Below are positions 1 to 8,395 of a stretch of DNA of 64,000 nt, in pieces (within the stretch, counting starts at the first letter, position 1; the number at the start of each line of letters is the position of its first letter). Below the pieces are notes generated by a model. It saw nothing but the letters and a program-made list of their open reading frames with translations, was not told the origin of the DNA and did no database searches. Both the position numbers and the translations under genes were made by a program. The stretch is from Duncaniella freteri (GTDB lineage: Bacteria > Bacteroidota > Bacteroidia > Bacteroidales > Muribaculaceae), in contig NZ_SJSA01000001.1 of the NCBI RefSeq assembly GCF_004766125.1, forward strand, positions 310,001-374,000, given 5' to 3'.

Positions 1-457
1 ACTGCACCTTGTCGGCTATCTTCTGACGGGTCTCCTGCTCGCGTTTCACACGCTCGGCCTCCTCGCGTTCGGCTTTAGTGGGTCCGGTAGGCTCCTTCGG
101 AGTCTCCTTGACAACCTTAGCAGGCGAAGGACGCTCGGAAGAGATGACAGGCGCGGGGGTTGGAGACGGTGAGCCGGTATTCTCCACCGCCTCGGCGACC
201 GGTGATGGAGGTGTAGGTTCGGACACTTCCGCCGGGGCTGACTCGTCACTGTTTTCGGACTGCTCGGGAGAATCACCTATCATCACAAACTCACCTCCGA
301 ACAGCACCTCCGAGGAATCGACAGGCGGCCATCCGCGCTTTGCCTCTTCAGCCGGGGAATAGCGCAGATAGATCGACACGAGGATCACCACCACCAATGC
401 ATGAAACAGCAGAGTGGCGATAAGTGCTATGATATGATTTCGACGGGATGAGTCCAT
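1..457 (-). CDS. TonB-like energy transducer, 3' end outside window
   Basis: The gene starts at 457 (MDSSRRNHII) and runs off the left edge, so only the N-terminal 152 codons are visible. A single membrane segment at about residues 9-31 (rich in Leu, Val, Ile) is followed by a Pro/Glu/Ser-rich linker with PTPPSP and KETPKEPTGP stretches. This is the usual architecture of TonB-family proteins that carry proton-motive-force energy from the inner membrane to outer-membrane receptors such as SusC. It lies 9 bases downstream of exbD and is probably co-transcribed with exbB and exbD. The C-terminal TonB fold is not visible, so a TolA-like or other periplasm-spanning protein cannot be excluded. Confidence 0.75.
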   Translation of the reverse strand, partial: MDSSRRNHIIALIATLLFHALVVVILVSIYLRYSPAEEAKRGWPPVDSSEVLFGGEFVMIGDSPEQSENSDESAPAEVSEPTPPSPVAEAVENTGSPSPTPAPVISSERPSPAKVVKETPKEPTGPTKAEREEAERVKREQETRQKIADKVQ

Positions 458-466
458 GTCCTTTTT

Positions 467-904
467 TTATTCAGGTCGAGCGGATGCAGGCGCGGGTTTG
501 GTTGCAAGCACCATTTTAAGATTATTCTGCGCTCCGAGGTCGAGGACCCTGACAAGGGTACCATAAGTCACTTCCTCATCGGCATATACAGCGATGAAAT
601 CGTCAGAATCGGGAGAAGAGTTGATGCGTGCATCCTGAAGCGCACCGGCGAGCGATTCGAGCTCAACCGCTGACGGCTCTTCGCCGGAAATGGAGACATA
701 GAAACGTGAGTCCTTGTCAATAAACACCCTGGTGGAAGGCTTTAGAGATGTCTGATGAGAACTCTCCGGAAGATTCACTTCAAGGGCGGTGGGGAAAACG
801 AATGTGGATGTCACCATAAAAAAGATGAGAAGCAGGAATATGACATCGGTCATGGATGCCATGGAGAACACTTCCATCATTCGGTGCTGTCGTTTGAGTG
901 CCAT
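467..904 (-). CDS. exbD: ExbD/TolR-family biopolymer transport protein
   Basis: A 145-residue protein of the usual ExbD length. A basic N-terminus (KRQHRMMEVFSM) precedes one membrane segment at about residues 17-38 (TDVIFLLLIFFMV), which contains the membrane Asp that ExbD/TolR uses in proton conduction. A periplasmic domain follows (LEVNLPESS, then a C-terminal YADEEVTYG region). With ExbB it forms the inner-membrane motor that energises TonB. It sits between exbB (12 bases upstream) and the TonB-like gene (9 bases downstream), which supports TonB-linked rather than Tol-linked function. Confidence 0.9.
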   Translation of the reverse strand: MALKRQHRMMEVFSMASMTDVIFLLLIFFMVTSTFVFPTALEVNLPESSHQTSLKPSTRVFIDKDSRFYVSISGEEPSAVELESLAGALQDARINSSPDSDDFIAVYADEEVTYGTLVRVLDLGAQNNLKMVLATKPAPASARPE

Positions 905-916
905 AGGGGTCAGGGG

Positions 917-1624
917 TTATGCTGGCTCATTGAGGAGGTCCATGAACTCCATGGTCTTAGCCTCAAGATTGTTCATCACCTTGTTGATACGCGCCACAAG
1001 ATAGTTGTAGGCAAACAGTGCTATAATGCCTACCACAAGACCGGCAACAGTCGTGACAAGAGCAGCGTAGATGCCGTCGGCAAGCACGGCAATGTTTGCA
1101 CTGGTACCTGCTGATGCGAGATTATAGAACGCATCGACCATGCCTATCACAGTGCCGAGGAATCCGATCATGGGTCCTCCGGCAGCAGCTGTGGCAAGCC
1201 ATGAAAGCCCTTTCTCAAGATTGGCAATCTCTATGTTGCCAGTGTTCTCGATAGCCACAAGGACATCGTTCATAGGACGTCCGATTCGTGAAATTCCTTT
1301 GAGTATGAGACGAGAATATGGTGTGTCGGTGCGGTTGCACAGATTGCGTGCGCTCTCGATCTCACCATCCTTTATGTAGTCACGTATGCGTTCCATGAAC
1401 GACGAATCCTCTTTACGGGCGCGGCTGATGGCGATGTAACGCTCCACAAAGATATATATACTTATCACAGACAGTATTGCGAGGGGTATCATGATAAGAC
1501 CTCCACGCATAGTGAGGTCCCATACTGAGAGTTCCTGTACCATCTGAGCAGCCTGGTCCTGCATGACCGGTGTGAATGCGGATGCCGCTGAGTTCAAGGT
1601 GTCGACAAATTGTTCCTGAAACAT
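917..1624 (-). CDS. exbB: ExbB/TolQ/MotA-family proton channel
   Basis: A 235-residue protein with three hydrophobic segments: about residues 42-62 (IMIPLAILSVISIYIF), 135-165 (GLSWLATAAAGGPMIGFLGTVIG) and 180-205. The Gly-rich GFLGTVIGMVDAF stretch and the following VTTVAGLVVG segment are typical of the MotA/TolQ/ExbB proton channel family. It is the motor subunit partnering ExbD. It starts 9 bases after the pdxJ stop, so all four genes appear to form one transcript: pdxJ, exbB, exbD, tonB. Confidence 0.9.
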   Translation of the reverse strand: MFQEQFVDTLNSAASAFTPVMQDQAAQMVQELSVWDLTMRGGLIMIPLAILSVISIYIFVERYIAISRARKEDSSFMERIRDYIKDGEIESARNLCNRTDTPYSRLILKGISRIGRPMNDVLVAIENTGNIEIANLEKGLSWLATAAAGGPMIGFLGTVIGMVDAFYNLASAGTSANIAVLADGIYAALVTTVAGLVVGIIALFAYNYLVARINKVMNNLEAKTMEFMDLLNEPA

Positions 1625-1633
1625 AACTGAGAA

Positions 1634-2347
1634 TTACTTAAGGCAATTGAGATAACGGTGGATTGTCTCTTCGAGCCCCAGATACAGGGCATCACAGATT
1701 AGAGCATGCCCGATGGAGACTTCGCTCAGGCGAGGTATCATCGAGTGAAAATATTCAAGATTGACCAGGCTGAGATCATGTCCGGCATTTACACCGAGCC
1801 CGCATTTCAAAGCTACATCAGCTGCCTCGACAAATGGAGCGACCGCTTTCTCAGGACCGGAAGGGTAAAGGTCGGCGTAGGGCTTTGTGTAAAGCTCTAT
1901 ACGGTCGGTGCCTGTCTTTGCAGCCTGACGGATGTTGTCGGTATCGGTCCCCACAAATATAGAGGTGCGGATACCCTCGGCCTTAAAACGGTCGACAACA
2001 GATACGAGGAATTCCATATTGGATGCCACATCCCATCCGGCACTTGAAGTGAGGGCATCGGGAGCATCCGGCACAAGAGTCACCTGAGTAGGACGCACCT
2101 GAAGCACGAGGTCCATGAACGACTGGGACGGATAGCCCTCGATATTGAACTCGGTACACACAAGCGGACGCAATCTGTAGACATCATCACGGCGTATATG
2201 ACGCTCGTCGGGACGCGGGTGCACGGTGATGCCCTGTGCTCCATACGCCTCACAGTCGGCTGCCACTTTGAGAAGATCGGGGACATTCTCTCCACGCGCG
2301 TTACGCAGAGTGGCTATTTTATTGATGTTAACGCTTAGATTTGTCAT
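1634..2347 (-). CDS. pdxJ: Pyridoxine 5'-phosphate synthase
   Basis: PdxJ condenses 1-deoxyxylulose 5-phosphate with 3-amino-2-oxopropyl phosphate to make pyridoxine 5'-phosphate, the last ring-forming step of de novo vitamin B6 synthesis. The open frame extends 58 codons further upstream, but that part is Phe/Ser-rich and crosses the divergent promoter. I place the start at 2347 ([19 protein letters not shown]), giving 237 residues, the normal family length. Family motifs include [13 protein letters not shown] near the N-terminus, TLVPD, and NAGHDL near the C-terminus. It leads the operon with exbB-exbD-tonB; a -7 element lies at 2390-2397. Confidence 0.93.
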   Translation of the reverse strand: MTNLSVNINKIATLRNARGENVPDLLKVAADCEAYGAQGITVHPRPDERHIRRDDVYRLRPLVCTEFNIEGYPSQSFMDLVLQVRPTQVTLVPDAPDALTSSAGWDVASNMEFLVSVVDRFKAEGIRTSIFVGTDTDNIRQAAKTGTDRIELYTKPYADLYPSGPEKAVAPFVEAADVALKCGLGVNAGHDLSLVNLEYFHSMIPRLSEVSIGHALICDALYLGLEETIHRYLNCLK

Positions 2348-2357
2348 AAAAATTTCG

Positions 2358-2365
2358 TAATTTTG
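2358..2365 (+). promoter_or_regulatory. -7 element for the 2425 gene and nadK
   Basis: TAATTTTG fits the Bacteroidetes -7 consensus TAnnTTTG and lies 60 bases before the TTG start at 2425. No clear TTTG is seen at the -33 position. Confidence 0.5.
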
Positions 2366-2389
2366 TGTCGGTGTTACCGAATTCGGATG

Positions 2390-2397
2390 CAAATTTA
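2390..2397 (-). promoter_or_regulatory. -7 element for the pdxJ operon
   Basis: On the minus strand this reads TAAATTTG, matching TAnnTTTG. It lies 43 bases upstream of the chosen pdxJ start, which supports starting pdxJ at 2347 rather than at 2521. Confidence 0.55.
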
Positions 2398-2424
2398 CCA
2401 AGAAAAAACTAAAAAAGGAAAATT

Positions 2425-2811
2425 TTGACATCAAAAGACTACATATCGCCAAACGAATTTCTTCCCTCACTCCCACCAGGGCATTCCATCGACCGGCTTT
2501 TCCCTCATAATGAGGAGTCAAGCCGCCTGTTGGTTAGCTGTATCCCTGCAGACTACAGCGCGTCGCGCATAGCCCGGGCAGTGGAGGATTGTGACGCACA
2601 TCTCCTGAATCTCAATATCACTGCCGACGGCGAACAACTTGACAACCGTGTGGTGGTGGAACTTCGCGTGAGCCATCGAAGCCCGCTTGCCGCAGCCCGC
2701 TCACTTGAACGGTATGGCTATGAAGTGCTTGATGTGGAACATGATGCCCTTGCCGGTGATGACATCGCCGCCGACCGTATCAAGGAACTTATGCATTACA
2801 TTGATCTTTAA
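2425..2811 (+). CDS. Small ACT-like regulatory-domain protein (CBS-protein C-terminal half)
   Basis: A 128-residue protein starting with TTG, preceded by an A/G-rich stretch (AAAAAGGAAAA). From about residue 35 it reads [21 protein letters not shown] and later [14 protein letters not shown]. From memory this resembles the C-terminal ACT-like half of the CBS-domain protein found beside nadK and pdxJ in other Bacteroidales. The paired CBS domains that normally precede this part are absent: only about 35 residues lie ahead of it, and the promoter region is immediately upstream. It therefore looks like a shortened form. Its role is unknown; a ligand-sensing or structural job is a guess. Confidence 0.6.
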   Translation: MTSKDYISPNEFLPSLPPGHSIDRLFPHNEESSRLLVSCIPADYSASRIARAVEDCDAHLLNLNITADGEQLDNRVVVELRVSHRSPLAAARSLERYGYEVLDVEHDALAGDDIAADRIKELMHYIDL

Positions 2812-2869
2812 GAGGAGAAGAGCCTGGGATTGATATTATAGAGCACAAGGGAGCAGCATAAATATAACA

Positions 2870-3754
2870 ATGAAGATAGCAGTATTCGGTAAAAGGCGTC
2901 AGAATGCCGAGGATCTACCCCGCATAGCATCTCTGATGAAGATTCTGTCAGACAGGGGAATATTTGTCGCCGTACAACGTCATTTCTATGAAGCGATGAC
3001 ACGCGAGCTCGGAATGCCTCTGGAGGCTGACGATGTGTTTGATGCGGATGAATTCACCGCCGACATAGCCATCAGCATCGGCGGTGACGGAACGTTCCTG
3101 CGCACAGCACGGTGGGTAGGGCCAAAGGAGATACCTATAATCGGATTCAACACAGGACACCTTGGATTCCTTGCCGAAGAATCATTGTCGGAGGCCCCAG
3201 TGATTGTTGACAATCTGATTGCCGGAAAATTTTTCATTGAACCACGCTCCCTCCTTGAGGTGAAAGCTTCGGGTCAAAATCTGCGCCAGTCAATCTCAGG
3301 ATGGGCTTACGCTCTTAACGAGGCTGCAATACTGCGTCATGATTCCGCCTCAATGATAACCGTGCACACTTTCCTGGACGATATCGAAATAGCGTCCTAC
3401 CAGGGGGACGGTCTCATCATCTCTACCCCGACAGGCTCCACTGCATACAATCTGTCAGTAGGTGGTCCGATAATACAGCCCACGGCTCCCTGCTGGGCTC
3501 TCTCCCCTATAGCCCCGCATGCATTGACTATGCGCCCTCTCGTAGTGAGCGACAGCCATATAATAACGATCAGGGTGGATTCAAGAGCCGACACTTACCG
3601 AGTAAATCTAGACGGACGTCAGCTCATACTGCCAATAGATGTGACACTGCACATCAGACGCGCTCCGTTCGTAGTAAAGGTCATACACATGGACGGACAT
3701 ACATTTGTTGACACTCTGAGCTCCAAACTGCTTTGGGGCATCTCCAAACGATAA
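2870..3754 (+). CDS. nadK: NAD kinase
   Basis: NadK phosphorylates NAD to NADP using ATP or polyphosphate. The 294-residue product has the family's nucleotide-binding motif GGDGTFLRTAR at about residue 70, then NTGHLGFLAE, and the Gly-rich GDGLIISTPTGSTAYNLSVGG with the conserved STAY segment. The length matches other bacterial NAD kinases. It is 58 bases after the ACT-like gene and probably shares its promoter; a YgbA-family gene follows 13 bases later. Confidence 0.95.
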   Translation: MKIAVFGKRRQNAEDLPRIASLMKILSDRGIFVAVQRHFYEAMTRELGMPLEADDVFDADEFTADIAISIGGDGTFLRTARWVGPKEIPIIGFNTGHLGFLAEESLSEAPVIVDNLIAGKFFIEPRSLLEVKASGQNLRQSISGWAYALNEAAILRHDSASMITVHTFLDDIEIASYQGDGLIISTPTGSTAYNLSVGGPIIQPTAPCWALSPIAPHALTMRPLVVSDSHIITIRVDSRADTYRVNLDGRQLILPIDVTLHIRRAPFVVKVIHMDGHTFVDTLSSKLLWGISKR

Positions 3755-3767
3755 TGCTCCGCAATCC

Positions 3768-4061
3768 ATGATAGCTGACGAAAAGAGAACCATCAAGGAG
3801 ATGATCTCACTGTATTGCCGCAAGCACAATCACTCGTGCAGCCCGGAACTATGCAGGGAGTGCAAAGAGCTTCTGGAATATGCCTACCGCAGACTCGACA
3901 AATGTCCTCACGGTGATGACAAGCCATCATGCCGACATTGCAAGATACATTGCTATTCACAAGATATGCGTGCTCGCATACGCGCCGTGATGCGATACGC
4001 AGGTCCCCGCATGCTCCTGCGCCATCCTCTATCAATAATCAGTTGGCTTAGACATATCTAA
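3768..4061 (+). CDS. YgbA-family (nitrous oxide-stimulated promoter) protein
   Basis: A 97-residue basic protein with eight cysteines, including CRECKELLEYAYRRLDKC and SCRHCKIHCY. This pattern is typical of the YgbA family (nitrous oxide-stimulated promoter family, PF11756), whose E. coli member belongs to the NsrR nitric-oxide regulon. The conserved cysteines suggest metal or Fe-S binding, but the biochemical role is not established to my knowledge. It follows nadK by 13 bases and ends before a very strong terminator palindrome. I see no NO-responsive operator of its own. Confidence 0.8.
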   Translation: MIADEKRTIKEMISLYCRKHNHSCSPELCRECKELLEYAYRRLDKCPHGDDKPSCRHCKIHCYSQDMRARIRAVMRYAGPRMLLRHPLSIISWLRHI

Positions 4062-4131
4062 TCAAGAGCTATCATACCTATTGGACATAAAACACAATCG
4101 CCCACCGAATGGAAGAGGCAAGTTATACTTA

Positions 4132-4194
4132 AAATGCACAATACTACAGAGGCTTCGAACATTAGGTTCGAAGCCTCTGTAGTATTGTGCATTT
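4132..4194. terminator. Bidirectional terminator, 29-bp perfect inverted repeat
   Basis: The arms 4132-4160 and 4166-4194 pair perfectly over 29 bases with a 5-base ATTAG loop. A run of A/T lies on each side. It sits between the converging nadK/ygbA-like transcript and the ilvC end, so it can stop both. The arm length is unusually long for a simple terminator. Confidence 0.85.
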
Positions 4195-4210
4195 ATAAAA
4201 TAAAACCGGA

Positions 4211-5254
4211 TTAAGCGTTCTCAGGGCGCAAGGTGCGGACCACGGCACCGGTACGCCACATTTCGCTTTCACGGAGAGCCTTGAGCTCTTCCTCAAGCTT
4301 CTCGCGATAATCAGGCTGAGTGTTGGAATCTATGCTACGCTGAGCCTCATTGCCACACTTCACACTGGCATACAGCTGCTCTACCACAGGTTTCACGGCA
4401 TCGTGGAAAGGCCCCATCCAATCGAGAGCACCACGCTGTGCGGTGGTCGAGCAGTTGGCATACATCCAGTCCATGCCTTTAGCAGCGAACAATGGCATGA
4501 GCGACTGGGTAAGCTCCTCGACAGTCTCGTTGAACGCTTCGGAGGGTGTGTGCCCATTCTCGCGCAACACCTCGTACTGAGCAAGAAGAAGCCCCTGGAT
4601 GGCACCCATGAGTGATCCGCGTTCGCCAGTGAGATCGCTCACTGCCTCACGCTGGAATGTGGTCTCGAACAGATATCCTGAACCGATACCGATACCGAGA
4701 GCCAGCGTGCGTTCGAGAGCACGACCGGTGGCATCCTGATATACGGCGAAAGATGAATTGGTGCCTTTGCCTTCCTTGAAGAGAACACGCAGCATTGTGC
4801 CTGACCCCTTAGGAGCCACCATTATAACATCAACATCGGCAGGAGGCACCACTCCGGTACGATCGCTCCAATTTATGGCGAAACCATGGCTGAAATAGAG
4901 AGCCTTGCCCGCTGTGAGATGCTTCTTTATAGTGGGCCACTGCGAGATGACAGCGGCATCGCTGAGCAGACACATGATGATAGTGCCACGCTCGCAAGCC
5001 TCCTCTATGGAAAAGAGGGTTTCACCGGGCTTCCATCCGTCAGCCACAGCCTTGTCATAAGTCTTGCCCGGACGCTGTCCGACAATCACATTGAAACCGT
5101 TGTCACGAAGATCAAGACCCTGACCGGGACCCTGCACTCCATAACCTATCACTGCAATCGTCTCGTCCTTAAGCACCTCAAGGGCTTTGCCAAGAGGAAA
5201 TTCCTCACGAGTGATGACGGTCTCTTCTACACCGCCAAAGTTAAGTTTTGCCAT
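4211..5254 (-). CDS. ilvC: Ketol-acid reductoisomerase
   Basis: IlvC isomerises and reduces acetolactate or acetohydroxybutyrate with NADPH and Mg2+, the second common step of valine, isoleucine and leucine synthesis. The 347-residue protein has the Rossmann motif GYGVQGPGQGLDLRDNG near residue 37 and the metal-binding knotted region (LTGERGSLMGAIQGLL, ETVEELTQSLMPLFAAKG). The size fits the short class I enzymes. It is the last gene of ilvD-ilvB-ilvN-thioesterase-ilvC; 36 bases separate it from the thioesterase gene. Confidence 0.95.
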   Translation of the reverse strand: MAKLNFGGVEETVITREEFPLGKALEVLKDETIAVIGYGVQGPGQGLDLRDNGFNVIVGQRPGKTYDKAVADGWKPGETLFSIEEACERGTIIMCLLSDAAVISQWPTIKKHLTAGKALYFSHGFAINWSDRTGVVPPADVDVIMVAPKGSGTMLRVLFKEGKGTNSSFAVYQDATGRALERTLALGIGIGSGYLFETTFQREAVSDLTGERGSLMGAIQGLLLAQYEVLRENGHTPSEAFNETVEELTQSLMPLFAAKGMDWMYANCSTTAQRGALDWMGPFHDAVKPVVEQLYASVKCGNEAQRSIDSNTQPDYREKLEEELKALRESEMWRTGAVVRTLRPENA

Positions 5255-5290
5255 AATTCAGATATTATGTTAATATTGTACCTTATGATT

Positions 5291-6031
5291 TTATCGTTCG
5301 ACGAATTCGATACGTGCGAGAGCACATGCCGTATCCCCTACCCTTATCTCGGTGTCATACACATCTCCCGGACACTGGTGAGGAGCCTTAAGAGCGATAG
5401 CCTCCTCGGCATAGCGCGCCTCATGCTTGAATGCAATCTCAAAACGCGCCACACGGCATTCGGTGTACTTGTCGAGTGACCACAGATCAGTGATGAGGTC
5501 GATGTAACGCCTGGTGGTGACATGACGGTTGACATCTATGTCGCTGACTTTGAAAGTATAACTATAACCCTCGGAATCATCACGCAAGGGCAGCAATCTA
5601 CCGCTCTTTTCTCCACCGAACTCCCGGCTTTGAATCACATCAACAAGAGCCTTGTGGACCAATAGATCGGTAGGACGGCGCGAATCCATGTCGATAGCCA
5701 TCCATGTAGTATGCGCCCAACCGATGACTTCACCGGTCTGACCATCCTGAAGCTCGAACATACGGTCGGAGTAAAGACGGTTTACATTATCGACCCATGT
5801 CACCAACATATATTTACGATTGACCCCCGGCATGCGCCTAAGGTCAATGCTCAAGCGAGAAAGCACCCAAGACGTGTTGGTCTCCATCATATGAGCATAG
5901 CCGAACCCGAGACTGTTGGCATGGGCTGTAGCCGTGTCGATGATCAGTGTCACAAGACGCGAAAGCGGCATCTCCTCCTGTGCATTGACTTCGGCAGCTG
6001 TGAGATAGAACTCGTTGATGTAATGGTTCAC
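5291..6031 (-). CDS. Acyl-ACP thioesterase (FatA/FatB-like)
   Basis: A 246-residue hot-dog-fold protein (two hot-dog repeats) resembling acyl-[acyl-carrier-protein] thioesterases, which release fatty acids from ACP. Typical features are MNHYINEFYLTAAEVNAQ at the N-terminus, TSWVLSRLSIDLRRMP, and the second-repeat segment DIDVNRHVTTRRYIDLITD, which holds the catalytic Asn/His positions of the plant-type enzymes. It lies inside the ilv operon between ilvN and ilvC. Such placement is common in Bacteroidetes and may link branched-chain precursors to branched fatty acid formation; that link is inference. Confidence 0.85.
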   Translation of the reverse strand: MNHYINEFYLTAAEVNAQEEMPLSRLVTLIIDTATAHANSLGFGYAHMMETNTSWVLSRLSIDLRRMPGVNRKYMLVTWVDNVNRLYSDRMFELQDGQTGEVIGWAHTTWMAIDMDSRRPTDLLVHKALVDVIQSREFGGEKSGRLLPLRDDSEGYSYTFKVSDIDVNRHVTTRRYIDLITDLWSLDKYTECRVARFEIAFKHEARYAEEAIALKAPHQCPGDVYDTEIRVGDTACALARIEFVER

Positions 6032-6073
6032 GGGTAAGATTGATTAGATATCTTCCTAATATTTTTTATGTTA

Positions 6074-6622
6074 TCAGCCCTCGATTTTATTGCGACGTGC
6101 CTCCTGTTCTCTAAGAAATCTGGAAAAGTGTTCCGTAGGTGACTTTGTGACACATATACGCCCTGAACGTATGAACTGCTGTATGTCATATTGTGTAAGC
6201 AGCTCATAGAGAGCCTGGGTCTCGGTCTCATGTCCGGTCTTCTCAATCACAGTGTAGTCACGTGTGATCTCAAGGATGCGCGCATTGTGTACACGGATGA
6301 TATGCTCCAGATTGGGCTCGTCAAGCAGGCGCATAGTAGGCACTTTATATAGAGCGACTTCCTGATACACAATCTCATCGTCTGTGTAAAGGAATGCACG
6401 CAGCACATCGACACATTTCTCAATCTGCTTCACTACCTTCTCAAGAACTTCCCTCTCACCTGCCACAAGAAAATTCATCTTATGGACTCCGGATACCGAA
6501 CTCGGGCTTGACGATACACTCTCAAGGTTGATGCCACGGCGCGTGAATATAATGGAGATGCGGTTGAGCAGACCCACCTGATTCTCTGTAAATACCGCTA
6601 TGGTGAACATTTTCTTTTCCAT
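6074..6622 (-). CDS. ilvN: Acetolactate synthase small (regulatory) subunit
   Basis: The small subunit binds IlvB, raises its activity and gives valine feedback control. The open frame extends to 6670, but I choose the ATG at 6622 (MEKKMFTIAVFTENQ). It is preceded by AGGAGAT and lies just 7 bases after the ilvB stop; the longer version would overlap ilvB. The 182-residue product starts with an ACT domain (VGLLNRISIIFTRRGINLESVS), followed by the usual second domain (TREVALYKV-like region, VIEKTGHETE). It is the third gene of the ilv operon. Confidence 0.92.
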   Translation of the reverse strand: MEKKMFTIAVFTENQVGLLNRISIIFTRRGINLESVSSSPSSVSGVHKMNFLVAGEREVLEKVVKQIEKCVDVLRAFLYTDDEIVYQEVALYKVPTMRLLDEPNLEHIIRVHNARILEITRDYTVIEKTGHETETQALYELLTQYDIQQFIRSGRICVTKSPTEHFSRFLREQEARRNKIEG

Positions 6623-6629
6623 AATCTCC

Positions 6630-8351
6630 TTATTTCTGATATTTCTTAGTACGGTTAAGAAGGATCTCATCGACAGCCGATCCCGGAGCTATCATCGGGA
6701 ACACCATATCCTCAGCCTCAATATTGACATTCAGCATGTAGGCCGTATCGGAACTTACCATACGCCCGATAGCGGCGTCTAGTTCCGACACATCGTTGAC
6801 ATCCTCCGCCGGAATACCATAGGCCTTGCTCACCATGGCAAAGTCGGGGTTGAGAAGCGGTGTAGCCATGAAATGACTGTTGAAGAACAGTTCCTGCCAC
6901 TGGCGCACATTGCCGAGGAAGTTATTGTTTAGTATGATGATCTTTACAGGTATGCGGTAGTCCATGATAGTGCCGAGCTCCTGCATTGTCATCTGGAAAC
7001 CGCCGTCGCCCATGAATGCGAACACCTGACGCTCAGGCGCACCGATCTTCGCGCCGATAGCGGCAGGGAGGCAAAAGCCCATGGTGCCGAGACCTCCCGA
7101 GGAAATGACACTGTTGGGATAACTGTATTTGAAGTAGCGTGCCGACATCATCTGATTCTGCCCTACGTCAGTCACAAGTATACCGTTGTTATTGCTTGCC
7201 TCCGAGACCTTGCGTATCACCTGTCCCATGCGCATGGCACCGTTACGAGTATCTATCGGATGAAGCTCGCGCTGCATCACCTCCACTTCCTCCGTCTGTC
7301 TTGGCGCGTCAAAGGTATCCAGCCATTCGGAATGGCTCGACTTGTTGATATGTGGGAGGAGAGTCTGGAGAGCTTTGCGTGCATCAGAGTGGATGTGGAC
7401 ATCGGTACGGACGTTCTTGTTAAACTCCGATTCATCAATGTCAATGTGTATTATCTTTGCCTGCCTGGCATAAGCATCGAGTCGTCCGGTGACACGATCG
7501 CTGAAACGCATGCCCACGGCAAGAATCACATCAGCCTCGTTAGTATTGATGTTGGGTGCGATATTGCCGTGCATCCCTATCATACCTTTATTGAGATAAT
7601 GGTCGGACGGAATTGACGACAATCCGAGAAGCGTGGTGGCGACAGGCACGTCAGCCTTCTCGGCAAGAGCTATAAGTTCGCTTTCAGCACCTGAGATGAG
7701 GACTCCGTGACCTGCCAATATCATAGGGCGTTTAGCATGATTGAGCAGCGTAGCCGCATCGAGAACCGACTGAGGAGCAGGCTCCGGATCCGGATCATAG
7801 CTGCGGATATATTTGACAGGGGTGTAATCCCACTCCACAGAACCTATCTGCGCATTCTTGGTGAAATCAAGCACAACAGGTCCAGGACGACCGGTAGAGG
7901 CAAGATAGAAGGCACGAGCCACAGCCCAAGGAATCTCTTCGGCTGAACGAATCTGATAGGACCACTTTGTGATAGGCTGAGTTATACCCAACACATCGGT
8001 CTCCTGAAAAGCATCCGTGCCGAGGGACGCTACAGCCACCTGACCTGTGATCACAACCAGAGGGGTAGAGTCGGTCATCGCATCGCAGATGCCTGTGATA
8101 AGATTGGTGGCAGCAGGACCTGAGGTCACTGTCACGACACCCACCTTTCCTGATGAGCGCGCATAACCCTGAGCAGCATGCACAGCACCCTGCTCGTGAC
8201 GGGTAAGTATGTGATGGAGACGGTCCTGATATCCATAGAGAGTGTCGTAAAACGACATTATCTGCCCTCCGGGATAACCGAATATAGTGTCGACACCCTC
8301 AGCGATAAGTGCACGACACATCGCCTCCGAACCTTGAATCTTTTCGCTCAT
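6630..8351 (-). CDS. ilvB: Acetolactate synthase large (catalytic) subunit
   Basis: This ThDP-dependent enzyme condenses pyruvate with pyruvate or 2-oxobutyrate, the first common step of branched-chain amino acid synthesis. The 573-residue protein begins with the substrate/ThDP-side domain (DTIFGYPGGQIMSFYD, HEQGAVHAAQGYAR with the catalytic Glu). It continues with the FAD-binding middle domain and ends with the ThDP-binding domain (GDGGFQMTMQELGT, then LNNNFLGNVRQWQ). The length and motif order match AHAS large subunits. It follows ilvD by 44 bases. Confidence 0.95.
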   Translation of the reverse strand: MSEKIQGSEAMCRALIAEGVDTIFGYPGGQIMSFYDTLYGYQDRLHHILTRHEQGAVHAAQGYARSSGKVGVVTVTSGPAATNLITGICDAMTDSTPLVVITGQVAVASLGTDAFQETDVLGITQPITKWSYQIRSAEEIPWAVARAFYLASTGRPGPVVLDFTKNAQIGSVEWDYTPVKYIRSYDPDPEPAPQSVLDAATLLNHAKRPMILAGHGVLISGAESELIALAEKADVPVATTLLGLSSIPSDHYLNKGMIGMHGNIAPNINTNEADVILAVGMRFSDRVTGRLDAYARQAKIIHIDIDESEFNKNVRTDVHIHSDARKALQTLLPHINKSSHSEWLDTFDAPRQTEEVEVMQRELHPIDTRNGAMRMGQVIRKVSEASNNNGILVTDVGQNQMMSARYFKYSYPNSVISSGGLGTMGFCLPAAIGAKIGAPERQVFAFMGDGGFQMTMQELGTIMDYRIPVKIIILNNNFLGNVRQWQELFFNSHFMATPLLNPDFAMVSKAYGIPAEDVNDVSELDAAIGRMVSSDTAYMLNVNIEAEDMVFPMIAPGSAVDEILLNRTKKYQK

Positions 8352-8395
8352 ATATAATATAAGTACCTTTTTTAATTAGAAATTGTGACCGATAT

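Noticed and set aside
2348..2521. Longer pdxJ N-terminus to 2521
   Set aside because: It would read through both divergent promoters and the start of the neighbouring gene and adds 58 Phe/Ser-rich residues unlike PdxJ.
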